DNA of 64,000 nucleotides from an uncultured Prevotellaceae bacterium (GCA_900316315.1 ONCK01000003.1:62001-126000); one strand, 5' to 3'; counted from the first letter of the stretch, positions 54,687 through 63,840 are shown. The notes: generated by a model from the sequence alone, not told the origin. Made by a program: numbers and translations.

Positions 54687-56288
54687 TTAATTGAAATTTT
54701 TATCTTTCAATCCACAAAGTCCTTGGAATATCTCTGCAGACATCTGTGCTTCACTCAAAGTTTGCCCCCATCCAACAGGCATCATACCTTTCCAACGTTC
54801 TTGGAGAAATTTGTGTAAATCCTTTTGAGCCTCACAAATATTACCTTTGAGTTTACCTATCAGACAAGCAGCTCGCATCGCACACAGTCCACCTTGACAG
54901 GTTCCCATGCCTACGCGTGTACATTGACGAAGCTGAATGAGATTGTTGACTCCTTGATGCTCAACAGCATACTTTACCTCGCCTACGCTCACCTCCTCAC
55001 ACTCGCACACTAGCGCACGGTCTCCGTCACTGTCGCGCTCGATATGCGGCTGACGACAACCGTGCCTGCCCGACTCCACATTGAAGAGGTACATATACGG
55101 CCCATCTTTGGCCACAGGAGCCTCGCTCTCACTGCCCGGCAGCGGTGTGGACGCCGTCTCGCAGATAGCCTCAACACCCAGTTTCTCGCAGACCTTATCC
55201 GTCGCGATCTCCGCCATTAGGCGATACGTCATCAGTTTACCACCTGTGATGGTAATCATCCCCGCCATGCCATCTCTCTCCTCATGATCCAGACAGACGA
55301 TACCTCGACTGATGCTGCGGCCCGTAGGGTCGTCGTCGCTTGCCACCAGGGGCCTCACCCCCGCGTAAGCCCTCAGGATGCGCGTGGTCGCCAGTGCCGG
55401 CGCCAGTTTAGCCCCCTCTGTGAGCAGAATATTGACTTCCTCCGGCGTAACACGCATATCGTCGACCGACTCTATGGGCACACGGTCACTCGTCGTACCG
55501 ATGACGCAGATGGCGTCTCCCGGTACCAGAATGTCGGCATTGGCTGGTTTACGACAGCGATTGATAAGCATATTGTTGACGCGATGGCCAAAGACGAGCA
55601 GACTACCCTTGGCAGGAAACATATTGATGTTGATGCCTGCCATCTTGGCTATCAGACATCCCCAAATACCGGCAGCGTTGACTGTGATACGAGCTCGTAT
55701 CTCCTTTACCTCGCCCGTCAGATTATTTCTGGCTTTGACACCGAGAACACGACCGTTTACTATGATTAATCCGATTACCTCGTGAAACTTCAGTACATCT
55801 GCGCCTCGATTAATTGCGTCGGCAACATTGCTAAGCGTCAGTCGAAAAGGATCTACGCTGCCATCGGGCACTCTTACAGCTCCAACAATTGCCGGATTAA
55901 CTGCAGGCTCCAATCTTTTGGCCTCCTCAGGATCGAGAATATCAGCACGTATACCCGCTTTGCGGCATGATTCGACAAATTTTTGCTGATAGTTCAAGTC
56001 GTCTTCGGGTAAAGAGATGAAGAGACCATCATGCTCCTCCACACAGTGATGGGCGATACGACGCAGGATCATATTTTCCTTGATACACTCCTCTGCCGAT
56101 TCTGCATCCGTGACTGCATAGCGAGCTCCGCTGTGTAGCATGCCATGATTACGTCCCGTCGCACCGTCAGCCAGGTTTTGGCGTTCGAGAAGCAGAGTCT
56201 TAAGTCCACGCATCGAGCAGTCACGTGCTACGCCTGCACCCGTTATGCCGCCTCCAATGACGATGACATCATATTCTTGTTGTGCCAT
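54687..56288 (-). CDS. glpA: Anaerobic glycerol-3-phosphate dehydrogenase subunit A
   Basis: A 533-residue FAD enzyme that oxidises glycerol 3-phosphate to dihydroxyacetone phosphate. It has the N-terminal FAD motif YDVIVIGGGITGAGVARDCS, GATGRNHGMLHSGARYAVTD and the GlpD-like core. The C-terminal BFD-like [2Fe-2S] domain (CECEEVSVGEVKYAVEHQG, then TCQGGLCAMRAACL) separates GlpA from aerobic GlpD. It is the first gene of the glp operon, with promoter and palindrome upstream. Confidence 0.96.
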   Translation of the reverse strand: MAQQEYDVIVIGGGITGAGVARDCSMRGLKTLLLERQNLADGATGRNHGMLHSGARYAVTDAESAEECIKENMILRRIAHHCVEEHDGLFISLPEDDLNYQQKFVESCRKAGIRADILDPEEAKRLEPAVNPAIVGAVRVPDGSVDPFRLTLSNVADAINRGADVLKFHEVIGLIIVNGRVLGVKARNNLTGEVKEIRARITVNAAGIWGCLIAKMAGININMFPAKGSLLVFGHRVNNMLINRCRKPANADILVPGDAICVIGTTSDRVPIESVDDMRVTPEEVNILLTEGAKLAPALATTRILRAYAGVRPLVASDDDPTGRSISRGIVCLDHEERDGMAGMITITGGKLMTYRLMAEIATDKVCEKLGVEAICETASTPLPGSESEAPVAKDGPYMYLFNVESGRHGCRQPHIERDSDGDRALVCECEEVSVGEVKYAVEHQGVNNLIQLRQCTRVGMGTCQGGLCAMRAACLIGKLKGNICEAQKDLHKFLQERWKGMMPVGWGQTLSEAQMSAEIFQGLCGLKDKNFN

Positions 56289-56342
56289 TGATTTGGTAAA
56301 AAATTTTATTCTTTATCTTATACTACGTTTCTTTTGACAAGG

Positions 56343-56362
56343 TCGGACTTATATAAGTCCGA
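56343..56362. promoter_or_regulatory. Perfect 20-bp palindrome in the glp leader, candidate operator
   Basis: TCGGACTTATATAAGTCCGA is fully self-complementary, with GG and CC flanks extending it except for one base. It begins about 10 bp downstream of the expected glp transcription start and about 55 bp before the glpA ATG, a position suited to repressor binding. No regulator gene lies beside the operon. Confidence 0.65.
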
Positions 56363-56376
56363 ACCCTATCGGCCGA

Positions 56377-56384
56377 CAAAATTA
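56377..56384 (-). promoter_or_regulatory. Promoter -7 element of the glp operon
   Basis: Minus strand TAATTTTG matches TAnnTTTG. The expected transcript start is near 56370, giving a leader of about 80 nt that includes the palindrome. Confidence 0.5.
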
Positions 56385-56902
56385 CACAAATTTCAATAAT
56401 TAGCGCAATTCGCCCACTACTTTTATCGCTAAACTTTACAATCCTCTCTTATAAACAAAGTTATCTATTACAAGAAATAGACTAACCATTCTATGTCTAC
56501 ACTTCATCTTCCACTCTCTGTCACACGAAGTCAGAAACATCTTCCGACAATTTCTCAGACAGATCTAAACAAGTTTGTAAAACATATCATGAAATCAAAG
56601 TAAAAGATAAATCCTCTGATTCATAATACAAGCGTTTACATAAATAGAGCAAAATAATGTAGCCCAATAAAGGTAAGTATATCATACACTTTCTCGAGAT
56701 AGCAACATCTCTTTCATCGTTTCTAACATCGCTAGTTCTAATACTAAAAAATGCAGGAAAAAGAGCTTATTCCTCTTTGTTTTATAAACTAATCTTATTA
56801 TTACTTGTATGCTCTCATCCTTAATAAGTAGTAAGGCGTATTATACGATAGGCTTCACTGATCGTATGGTAATATCCACGCACAGTTTTCTCTCAGATAT
56901 TG
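56385..56902. other. Intergenic, A/T-rich, no gene seen
   Basis: About 500 bp of A/T-rich sequence between the glp promoter and the ahpF terminator. I see no coding pattern or RNA gene. Confidence 0.4.
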
Positions 56903-56947
56903 AAAATTGCCCGAGGAATCATACATATTTTTCCCCCGAGCAATTTT
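56903..56947 (-). terminator. Terminator after ahpCF
   Basis: On the minus strand AAAATTGCTCGGGG pairs with CCTCGGGCAATTTT (two weak positions) around a 16-nt A/T loop and ends in TTTT. It lies 64 bp beyond the ahpF stop. Confidence 0.65.
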
Positions 56948-57010
56948 TCTCATGGTGTATTTAGACACGTTATTCTCCGAAAGACTTTTAACGACAGTAT
57001 ATTCTATAAT

Positions 57011-58561
57011 TTATTTTTGATAAAGTGTGTCCTCAAAAGCAGAAAGTGCGGCCTTAGCCCCTTCGCCCATTGCGATCATAATCTGCTTATAAGGTATTGA
57101 ACTTACGTCACCTGCTGCATATATCCCAGGCAGAGAAGTGTGATTTCTACCGTCGATGATGATTTCCCTACGAGCATTTAGCTCAAGTGCCTCCTTAAAG
57201 ATTTCGCTGTTGGGTTGAAGCCCTATCTGGACAAAGACTCCATTAAGTTCTTCATAGGTCACCTCTTCGGTATCAAGATTGCGTACGTCTATGCCCGTGA
57301 GTTTACCATCGCTACTGCTAAGCCCAACTGTCTGACTGCGAAAGTGGATATCAACATTGGGCAAAGCGCGGAGTTTCTGTTGTAAGACATTGTCTGCCTT
57401 CAAAGTCTGTCCAAATTCATATAAACTTACATGATGGCAAATGCCTGCCAATTCAATGGCAGCTTCGACGCCGCTATTGCCTCCGCCAATCACAGCGACT
57501 CGCTTCCCTTTGTAGAAAGGTCCGTCACAATGCGGGCAAAAGTGTACGCCATGACCTATCAGTTGCTCTTCGCCATCCAATCCGAGACGTCGCCAGCCAG
57601 CACCTGTCGCAATGATGACTCTCGGAGCAATAAAGATTTCTCCCCCTTTAGTCTTTACACGTTTCACTTCGCCATCAAAGTCAACACGCGAAATTTTGCG
57701 GTCTGCAAACACATCTATCTGATAGTCACTAAGATGAGATATAAGATCGGAAGCCAGTTGTGCTCCTGTCGTTTTCTTCACGCTGATGACATTCTCTATA
57801 CCTGTCGTATCATTCACTTGACCGCCTAATCGTCTTGCTACAACTGCTACTCGCTGTCCTTTGCGGGCCGCATATATCGCAGCGGCGACACCTGCAGGAC
57901 CGCCGCCAAGGACCATAAGATCATAGCTTCGCTCCACGGTCTCTGTATTTGTCTGGGAGTCCACGCCAAAACGTTCCTCTAGTTCTTCCAATAGTGTGCC
58001 CAGACTTCCACGTCCCACGTGCAGCAGATTTCCATTGGCATATACCGATGGTACAGCCTGTATGCCGAGTCGTGAGATTTCCTCTGGGCAGACAGCTCCG
58101 TCAACCATCTCATGGGTGATACGGAGATTGAGTATCGCCATTACATTGAGCGCCTGTACAACTTCAGGACAATTTGTACATTTAAGCGATACATAAGTTC
58201 TAAGTTGTATGTCAACATTGAGGGCCTTGATGCGGCGTACAAGACTCTCATCTGGCAAGTTACGTCCTACTCCATCCGCATTGAGCAAGGCCAACAGCAA
58301 CGAGGTAAATTCATGGCCATTAGGAATTCCGCGAAAGGAGATGCCTGTTGCCTCTCCATCTTTGATAATAGAGAAGCGAAACGCTTCTCCATCGTGATAT
58401 TCAACGCTCAAGTGCGGACTGGCCGAAGCTATATCTTCAACAAATTCACTGAAAAGCACAGCATCGTGAGAGTTTCGATCGCACTCTACTCTAAATATAA
58501 AGGATGAGCTGAGTCTGCTCAGCACATCCTTCACTTGATTTATAACCTGTATGTCCAGCAT
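57011..58561 (-). CDS. ahpF: Alkyl hydroperoxide reductase subunit F
   Basis: A 516-residue flavoprotein that moves electrons from NADH to AhpC. The N-terminal tandem thioredoxin-fold domain has its CxxC in SLKCTNCPEVVQ (C-T-N-C where E. coli has C-H-N-C). The thioredoxin-reductase part has the FAD motif LMVLGGGPAGVAAAIYAARK, the NADH site VAVIGGGNSGVEAAIELAG and the redox centre FCPHCDGPFYKG. The C-terminus GIYAAGDVSSIPYKQIMIAM is typical. It lies 5 bp after ahpC. Confidence 0.97.
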   Translation of the reverse strand: MLDIQVINQVKDVLSRLSSSFIFRVECDRNSHDAVLFSEFVEDIASASPHLSVEYHDGEAFRFSIIKDGEATGISFRGIPNGHEFTSLLLALLNADGVGRNLPDESLVRRIKALNVDIQLRTYVSLKCTNCPEVVQALNVMAILNLRITHEMVDGAVCPEEISRLGIQAVPSVYANGNLLHVGRGSLGTLLEELEERFGVDSQTNTETVERSYDLMVLGGGPAGVAAAIYAARKGQRVAVVARRLGGQVNDTTGIENVISVKKTTGAQLASDLISHLSDYQIDVFADRKISRVDFDGEVKRVKTKGGEIFIAPRVIIATGAGWRRLGLDGEEQLIGHGVHFCPHCDGPFYKGKRVAVIGGGNSGVEAAIELAGICHHVSLYEFGQTLKADNVLQQKLRALPNVDIHFRSQTVGLSSSDGKLTGIDVRNLDTEEVTYEELNGVFVQIGLQPNSEIFKEALELNARREIIIDGRNHTSLPGIYAAGDVSSIPYKQIMIAMGEGAKAALSAFEDTLYQK

Positions 58562-58566
58562 CGAAT

Positions 58567-59133
58567 CTAGAGTTTTCCTACGAGGTCAATACTAGGCTTC
58601 AAAGTCTCAGAGCCTTCTTGCCATTTGGCAGGACAAACTTCGCCGTTATGACTAGCGACATACTGAGCGGCATGAACTTTGCGCACCAGTTCATCTGCAT
58701 TGCGTCCTATGCTGTTGTCCTGGATTTCTGCGAGCTTGACAAGGCCTTCAGGATTTACAAGGAATGTACCACGGTAAGCGACGCCTTCATCTTCTTTGTA
58801 AACTCCAAATCCGCGTGAGAGCACGGCAAGGGGATCGGCAAGCATGGCATACTGAAGCTTGGCTATACGGTCTGATGTATCGTGCCATGCCTTATGGACA
58901 AAATGGCTGTCGGTACTCACCGAGAACACCTCCACTCCCATGCCACGGAGCTCTTGATACTTACTCTGCAGGTCTTCAAGCTCCGTAGGGCATACGAAGG
59001 TGAAATCAGCTGGATAAAAGAAGAACAGCGCCCACTTGCCTTCAATGTCTTTATTACTGACGGTTTTGAACTCTCCATTCTGAAAAGCCTGTACGGTGAA
59101 CTCGGGGGTACGATGATTGATAATTGTTTCCAT
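58567..59133 (-). CDS. ahpC: Peroxiredoxin AhpC
   Basis: A 188-residue typical 2-Cys peroxiredoxin. The peroxidatic Cys is in FYPADFTFVCPTELEDLQ (about residue 48) and the resolving Cys in NGEVCPAKWQEGSETL (about 168). It reduces hydrogen peroxide and organic peroxides and is recycled by AhpF, encoded right behind it. A strong TACTTTTG promoter lies upstream. Confidence 0.98.
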   Translation of the reverse strand: METIINHRTPEFTVQAFQNGEFKTVSNKDIEGKWALFFFYPADFTFVCPTELEDLQSKYQELRGMGVEVFSVSTDSHFVHKAWHDTSDRIAKLQYAMLADPLAVLSRGFGVYKEDEGVAYRGTFLVNPEGLVKLAEIQDNSIGRNADELVRKVHAAQYVASHNGEVCPAKWQEGSETLKPSIDLVGKL

Positions 59134-59178
59134 AATTATTTTTTTAGATTGTTAAACTTGTGTCTCTTTTTGACACTG

Positions 59179-59186
59179 CAAAAGTA
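59179..59186 (-). promoter_or_regulatory. Promoter -7 element of ahpCF
   Basis: Minus strand TACTTTTG followed by GCAG, about 46 bp before the ahpC ATG. The 260 bp from here to the dnaB promoter hold no gene; an OxyR site may be expected there but I cannot identify one. Confidence 0.6.
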
Positions 59187-59444
59187 GAAGGACTCAGCCG
59201 AGGGAACAACAGACTAAAACTATCAGGCAATAGAAAAGCTCAATAACTGAAGGTAATGGATAGATTGTCAAACTGATGTGGAAATATTATTTTTTTCAAA
59301 AAAAATATCGAGTCTGTCATGCAACTAGATCTATTGGGCATAACAAAGATTCTGTCTTCCGCATTTTTGACAGCGGGCTGAAAAGTACCGGGTACGCAAA
59401 AATTAAAAAAATCTATTAAACCGCCACATTTATGTCAGAAAGAT

Positions 59445-59452
59445 TACCTTTG
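59445..59452 (+). promoter_or_regulatory. Promoter -7 element of dnaB
   Basis: TACCTTTG followed by GCATT, 22 bp before the dnaB ATG at 59474. It excludes an in-frame ATG at 59432. Confidence 0.6.
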
Positions 59453-59473
59453 CATTCCGTATCAATATATATT

Positions 59474-61012
59474 ATGCCTGAAAATAAAACTCCTGCCCGC
59501 CGTCGTCAGCCGGACACGGCTTCGCCTGAAGAAAACTTTAGACATCTCCAACCTCAGGCTCCCGAACTGGAGGCGGCAGTACTGGGTAGTATCATGGTAG
59601 AGCATGATGCCTACTCGCTCGTGAGCGAGATACTCAAGCCTGAGAGCTTTTACGAGCACCGCAATCAGTTGGTCTATACAGCCATACAGACGCTCATGAT
59701 GGAAGACGAGCCTGTCGATATGCTCACCGTCACCGAGCAACTCAAAAAAATGGGCAAGCTAGACAATGTGGGTGGGCCGCTATATATTACTAAACTGTGT
59801 GACACGGTCACGGGGTCGTCGGACATAGAATACTATGCGGGCATTATAGCCCAAAAATACTTGGCCAGACAACTTATCTCCTTCTCCAGCCGCGTACAGA
59901 CGAGCGCCTTTGACGAGACGAAGGATATCAGCGAACTGCTCCAGGAGACGGAGGCAGACCTCTTTACAATAACACAGAGCAATCAGCGTAAGGACTATAC
60001 ACAGATAGACCCGGTCATCAAAGAGGCTGAGAAGATGCTCCACGATGCGGCGGCCAGAGCGGACGGACTGAGCGGTATCCCAAGTGGTTTTCACGAACTG
60101 GACAAGATGACCAACGGATGGCAAAACTCGGACCTGATCATCATCGCTGCGCGACCGGCGATGGGCAAGACAGCTTTTGCTCTGTCTATGGCAAAGAATA
60201 TTGTCGTCGACCAGCAGATTCCACTGGCCTTCTTCTCGCTCGAAATGAGCAATGTCCAGCTCATCAACCGTATGATTACCAATGTCTGTGAAATCACCGG
60301 AGACAAGATACGTAGTGGGCAACTCAAGCCCTATGAGTGGAATCTATTTGACCTTAAAATCAAACAGTTGTACGGCAAGCCCTTCTACATCGACGATACG
60401 CCTTCTCTCTCGATTTACGAGCTGCGCACCAAGGCGCGGAGACTGGTGAGGGAGCACAATGTTAAAATGATCATTATCGACTATCTGCAACTGATGAATG
60501 CGTCGGGATCAAGATTTGGCAGCCGCCAAGAGGAGGTGAGCAACATCAGTCGCTCACTCAAGGGATTGGCCAAGGAACTCAATATCCCCATCATTGCCCT
60601 TAGTCAGCTCAACCGTGGCGTCGAGCAGCGTGAAGGAAACGAAGGCAAGGAACCTAAACTGAGCGATTTGCGCGAGTCGGGAGCCATCGAGCAAGATGCC
60701 GATATCGTATGCTTCATCCACCGTCCGGAGTACTACAAGATCTATCGCAGTCCTGAAGGGGAAGATCTCCATGGAAAAGCCATGATTATTGTGGCAAAAC
60801 ATCGCAACGGCGCTGTGGGGGATGTGATGCTTAACTTTAAGAAAAATTTCGCCCGCTTCGAAAATCTCGACGATGACCTCATTCCCACTTATGACGGGCA
60901 ATCAGCTGAATTTAGCAGCCGTATTAATGATGATCCGCTATCGTCGGATACGCCTCTTCCTTCCTCAACTCCAGATAATTTCGGAAATAATCCCGAAGAT
61001 AGACCATTCTAA
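59474..61012 (+). CDS. dnaB: Replicative DNA helicase DnaB
   Basis: A 512-residue hexameric helicase. The N-terminal DnaB domain (PQAPELEAAVLGSIMVEHDA, FYEHRNQLVYTAIQTL) leads into the RecA-like C-terminal domain. There the Walker A loop is IIAARPAMGKTAFALSMA, followed by LAFFSLEMSNVQLINRM, the Walker B VKMIIIDYLQLM and IALSQLNRGVEQRE with DLRESGAIEQDADIVCFIHR. No intein is present. The C-terminal 40 residues are Ser/Asp/Pro-rich and probably flexible. Confidence 0.97.
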   Translation: MPENKTPARRRQPDTASPEENFRHLQPQAPELEAAVLGSIMVEHDAYSLVSEILKPESFYEHRNQLVYTAIQTLMMEDEPVDMLTVTEQLKKMGKLDNVGGPLYITKLCDTVTGSSDIEYYAGIIAQKYLARQLISFSSRVQTSAFDETKDISELLQETEADLFTITQSNQRKDYTQIDPVIKEAEKMLHDAAARADGLSGIPSGFHELDKMTNGWQNSDLIIIAARPAMGKTAFALSMAKNIVVDQQIPLAFFSLEMSNVQLINRMITNVCEITGDKIRSGQLKPYEWNLFDLKIKQLYGKPFYIDDTPSLSIYELRTKARRLVREHNVKMIIIDYLQLMNASGSRFGSRQEEVSNISRSLKGLAKELNIPIIALSQLNRGVEQREGNEGKEPKLSDLRESGAIEQDADIVCFIHRPEYYKIYRSPEGEDLHGKAMIIVAKHRNGAVGDVMLNFKKNFARFENLDDDLIPTYDGQSAEFSSRINDDPLSSDTPLPSSTPDNFGNNPEDRPF

Positions 61013-61397
61013 TCTTATATGGATATCGGCTCCGGCAGACAGACGCTGTAATGACATAGTTTTGCCCCGTGTAGCACCCGTATAGACACCCGCTAGGCCC
61101 CATCTCGAGACTGGCTGTCAGGGACGGCCGGGAGGACATTTTTTCCTCTGTACAAGTGTCATGCTTGGGGGCTATAGATTACTGTTGAAATTTATCTTTT
61201 GTCCTGCTCCCTTCATACCATGGCAGGGCTGCCATGGCTGTGTCATTCATTTTGGTCCATTGTCCCCTGCTTCATTCTCCCTCATTGCAAAGAGCAACTC
61301 CTCTGGCATCGGGTGGCTTATAAAGATTATTCAGTGGGTATCAAGATGGGAGGGCCTATCAGTCAATATACAAATAAAAGACTAAACAACGTTTGAG
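61013..61397. other. Intergenic with a 20-bp palindrome
   Basis: No gene is seen between dnaB and argR. At 61218-61237 lies CCATGGCAGGGCTGCCATGG, two perfect 9-bp arms around GG, a shape typical of a protein-binding site rather than of a terminator. Its role is unknown. Confidence 0.5.
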
Positions 61398-61447
61398 TTT
61401 GAATAATTTTAATTACCTTTGCGACGTCATATGAATAAATATCACTA
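61398..61447. promoter_or_regulatory. argR promoter with two ARG-box-like sites
   Basis: The promoter is TTTG at 61392-61395, 18 bp spacing, then TACCTTTG at 61414-61421. TTTGAATAATTTTAATTA (61398-61415) and TATGAATAAATATCACTA (61430-61447) each fit the left half of the ARG box (TGAATwwww) and part of the right half. One overlaps the core promoter and the other lies between the transcript start and the ATG, an arrangement expected for autoregulation. Confidence 0.5.
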
Positions 61448-61932
61448 TGTCTGCCAAGAAAACACGACTTGATGTACTCCGCTATTTGCTCGCCAACAAG
61501 CAATTTGATAATCAGGAAGATCTGCTTACTGACCTGCGCGCTCAGGGATTTGACGTCGCTCAGCCTACGCTGAGCCGTGACTTGCACTATCTCAAGGTGT
61601 CCAAAGTATTTGACGTCGAAGGACACTCTGTTTACACCCTGCCGCAAGACATAGGAGCCAACCATATCTCCATCAAGAAGCCCAAACAGCGCCTGACACA
61701 AAGTTTTGGATTTATTAAAGCACAATTTGCAGGCAATATGCTCGTTCTCAAGACGCTGCATGGCTACGCCAGCAGCCTGGCCGCAGAAATAGACAATTAC
61801 ACGATACCCGAAATCGTGGGCAGCCTGGCAGGAGATGACACCATTCTACTCATCATGCGTGATGGAGCCAATCGCGAAGCCGTTGTCAACTTGATGTCAC
61901 GTATAGTGCCTCGTTTTACATTGACAGAGTGA
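61447..61932 (+). CDS. argR: Arginine repressor ArgR
   Basis: A 161-residue regulator. The N-terminal winged helix (TRLDVLRYLLANKQFDNQED, QGFDVAQPTLSRDLHYL) binds ARG boxes, and the C-terminal domain (MLVLKTLHGYASSLAAEIDN, IVGSLAGDDTILLIMRDGAN) forms the hexamer and binds arginine. No arginine pathway genes follow directly, unlike the argR-argG type clusters of many Bacteroidetes. ARG-box-like sites upstream suggest it controls itself. Confidence 0.95.
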   Translation: MSAKKTRLDVLRYLLANKQFDNQEDLLTDLRAQGFDVAQPTLSRDLHYLKVSKVFDVEGHSVYTLPQDIGANHISIKKPKQRLTQSFGFIKAQFAGNMLVLKTLHGYASSLAAEIDNYTIPEIVGSLAGDDTILLIMRDGANREAVVNLMSRIVPRFTLTE

Positions 61933-62350
61933 GGCAAGGGACAAAAATGCCCCCACTATCTGTCTCTGCTGTATTTTATTATATGTCTATCCATGACAGG
62001 TCAGAAGAGACGGCGATTGTTTGTTGCGCTATTCCCTTGTCCTTCCAGAGACGATACAAGACGACAAGGCAATACTCAAATGTCCCCCATCATCCACAAG
62101 GACTGCTCTATTTGGGAAAGAAAGCCGAGAGGGCGTAGGCAAGGTCACTTTCCGCTGTAGTGCCCCCTACTCTAAGCCATGTGCCACGCAATGGCAATAT
62201 GGGCGTGCGCAGTGAGGACAAGGAGTCAGCTTCGGAGGGCAAGACAGGAAAGTCCGATACCCTAAGGATACTCTTCTAATACAGAGCGTTGTAAGTTGTA
62301 GAGGTCCACCATCTATTCTATAAATCCGCGCGAAGAGGAAGACTCCTGTA
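61933..62350. other. Intergenic, no recognised content
   Basis: About 420 bp between convergent argR and the PagL-like gene. There is no coding pattern, clear terminator or RNA gene. Confidence 0.4.
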
Positions 62351-63589
62351 TCACTTGTGTCCGCGCTTTATCGGAAACTGATAAAAGAGACCCATTTCCA
62401 GAGAGTAGGCCTTAGTGCGATGAGCCATGACATTGTACCCCATGCTCAAGTGATTTCCGAAGATAGGAAGTGTATAGGCTAAGCCTATGCGCTCATAAAC
62501 AGCCGATTCCTCTTCGGTATGCGCCCAACGTTTAAAATCACGGGAGATATAACAGCCGATCCCCATATGCACCGTTAATCGTCGGTAATAGATGCGATGT
62601 TGAGCGGATATGCCTACGCTCCAAGGGCTAATGGAGCGGTAAGGGACAGGATTTTGGCTTTCAATACTATTAATATATGGTTCGTAGAAGGCATCAATCC
62701 CTATGCCAGAGGCAAATTTGAGATGATATCTCCAGAGTAAAGCCGTACTGAGCTGAGGATAGCAATAGTAGCTCATATGACGATAGTGCAAAGGCCGGCC
62801 ATACCTGATGTCTTTGCGCTTGACCTGCCACTGACCAAGGGAAGTCTTGACGCCACCGCGCAATGTGACTTCTACCAGTAAAGGGCGATATCGTAGCTTG
62901 CAAGGCTTAATATCATTTAATGTGGCACTGTCAGACACAGAATCTGTCATACATTCTATCTTTTCCACTCGGTCTGCCACTTTTCCGCTTAAATGATATC
63001 CGGCCGTAAGTGAAATATCCCACCAATTGGCCCCTTTATTAGGACGGCCAAGAGTTGCATTAGATAGATGACGGAATTCGGGCCCCAACTTCAGATAGAG
63101 AGGACCATGATGGTACGACAGATTACATCCTATCTGGACATATGCTGTCCAACGCGTACCGACAAGCTCATTCTCCACATTACCGTTGCGTTGCCAAGGG
63201 TGCGTATTATAGGATAGACCGTGCTGCAGATTGTACTCGAGGTCTAGATGGGGCGTGATATGGAGCAACGGCCGATGGAAGCCTGCATAGAGAACTAGGC
63301 TCGAACCCATACGTGAGTCGTAGTGAGCATGGGAGATCTTTGACCGGACGCGTACTCCATTAAAATTTATCCATGCCCATCCATAGCTGAAGGACGGGTA
63401 TCCGAAAGCTCTTGCAAAGCCGGCCGAGTCATGACTAGATGATGTAAAGTGGCGGTAAGCCATAGCAAACGAAGTGACAGATTTGTGCACCGCCTTGAAG
63501 TCACGGTCAACATTGAGCATACCTCCGAGATTTCCCCCGATCTCAAGAGACTGAGCCGTGACAGACTGAAAACCTGACATGATATACAA
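62351..63589 (-). CDS. Outer-membrane lipid A deacylase, PagL-like (acyloxyacyl hydrolase family)
   Basis: The protein has about 410 residues rich in alternating aromatic strands of a beta-barrel. The PagL-type active-site block is FRHLSNATLGRPNKGANWWD, where His and Ser of H-L-S-N fit the catalytic pair of lipid A 3-O-deacylase. It would trim acyl chains from lipid A in the outer membrane. The 5' end is odd. The frame reads through a hydrophobic stretch (KCFAFFVILYIMSGFQSVTA) with no ATG in frame. An ATG at 63618 (MLSVLPF) is one base out of frame, and adding one base to the A6 run at 63596-63601 would join the two into a normal signal peptide. The start given is the in-frame TTG. Confidence 0.75.
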   Translation of the reverse strand: MYIMSGFQSVTAQSLEIGGNLGGMLNVDRDFKAVHKSVTSFAMAYRHFTSSSHDSAGFARAFGYPSFSYGWAWINFNGVRVRSKISHAHYDSRMGSSLVLYAGFHRPLLHITPHLDLEYNLQHGLSYNTHPWQRNGNVENELVGTRWTAYVQIGCNLSYHHGPLYLKLGPEFRHLSNATLGRPNKGANWWDISLTAGYHLSGKVADRVEKIECMTDSVSDSATLNDIKPCKLRYRPLLVEVTLRGGVKTSLGQWQVKRKDIRYGRPLHYRHMSYYCYPQLSTALLWRYHLKFASGIGIDAFYEPYINSIESQNPVPYRSISPWSVGISAQHRIYYRRLTVHMGIGCYISRDFKRWAHTEEESAVYERIGLAYTLPIFGNHLSMGYNVMAHRTKAYSLEMGLFYQFPIKRGHK

Positions 63590-63744
63590 TATAACAAAAA
63601 AGGCAAAACACTTAGCATGCCTCTTTATCTTGTATAACGAACGACAATTTCTTAATTCTATTCTACTTTCTGTATTGATTGCTTTACCTTAAAAAAATAC
63701 TAGCTTGACGGCGTAGCGATATTAATACTGTACTATTTTATTTG

Positions 63745-63752
63745 CAAAAGTA
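63745..63752 (-). promoter_or_regulatory. Promoter -7 element of the PagL-like gene
   Basis: Minus strand TACTTTTG followed by GCA. The transcript would start near 63738, leaving a leader of about 120 nt to the out-of-frame ATG at 63618. Confidence 0.55.
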
Positions 63753-63804
63753 CCTAATCTTTTTTTTATAAACTGATAATATGTATTGTTTCAGCCAAAA
63801 TTAT

Positions 63805-63812
63805 TACTTTTG
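63805..63812 (+). promoter_or_regulatory. Promoter -7 element of tatA
   Basis: TACTTTTG followed by GCAG, 28 bp before the tatA ATG and divergent from the PagL-like promoter. Confidence 0.6.
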
Positions 63813-63840
63813 CAGCAAATCTAAAAACAAAAAGCAATTA

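Noticed and set aside
62230-62290. GGAAAGTCCGATACC looked like the start of an RNase P RNA (GAGGAAAGTCCGG).
   Set aside because: None of the other conserved RNase P elements (ACAGAAACA, GGTGAAA, AGAGCGCACC) occurs nearby, so the match is chance.
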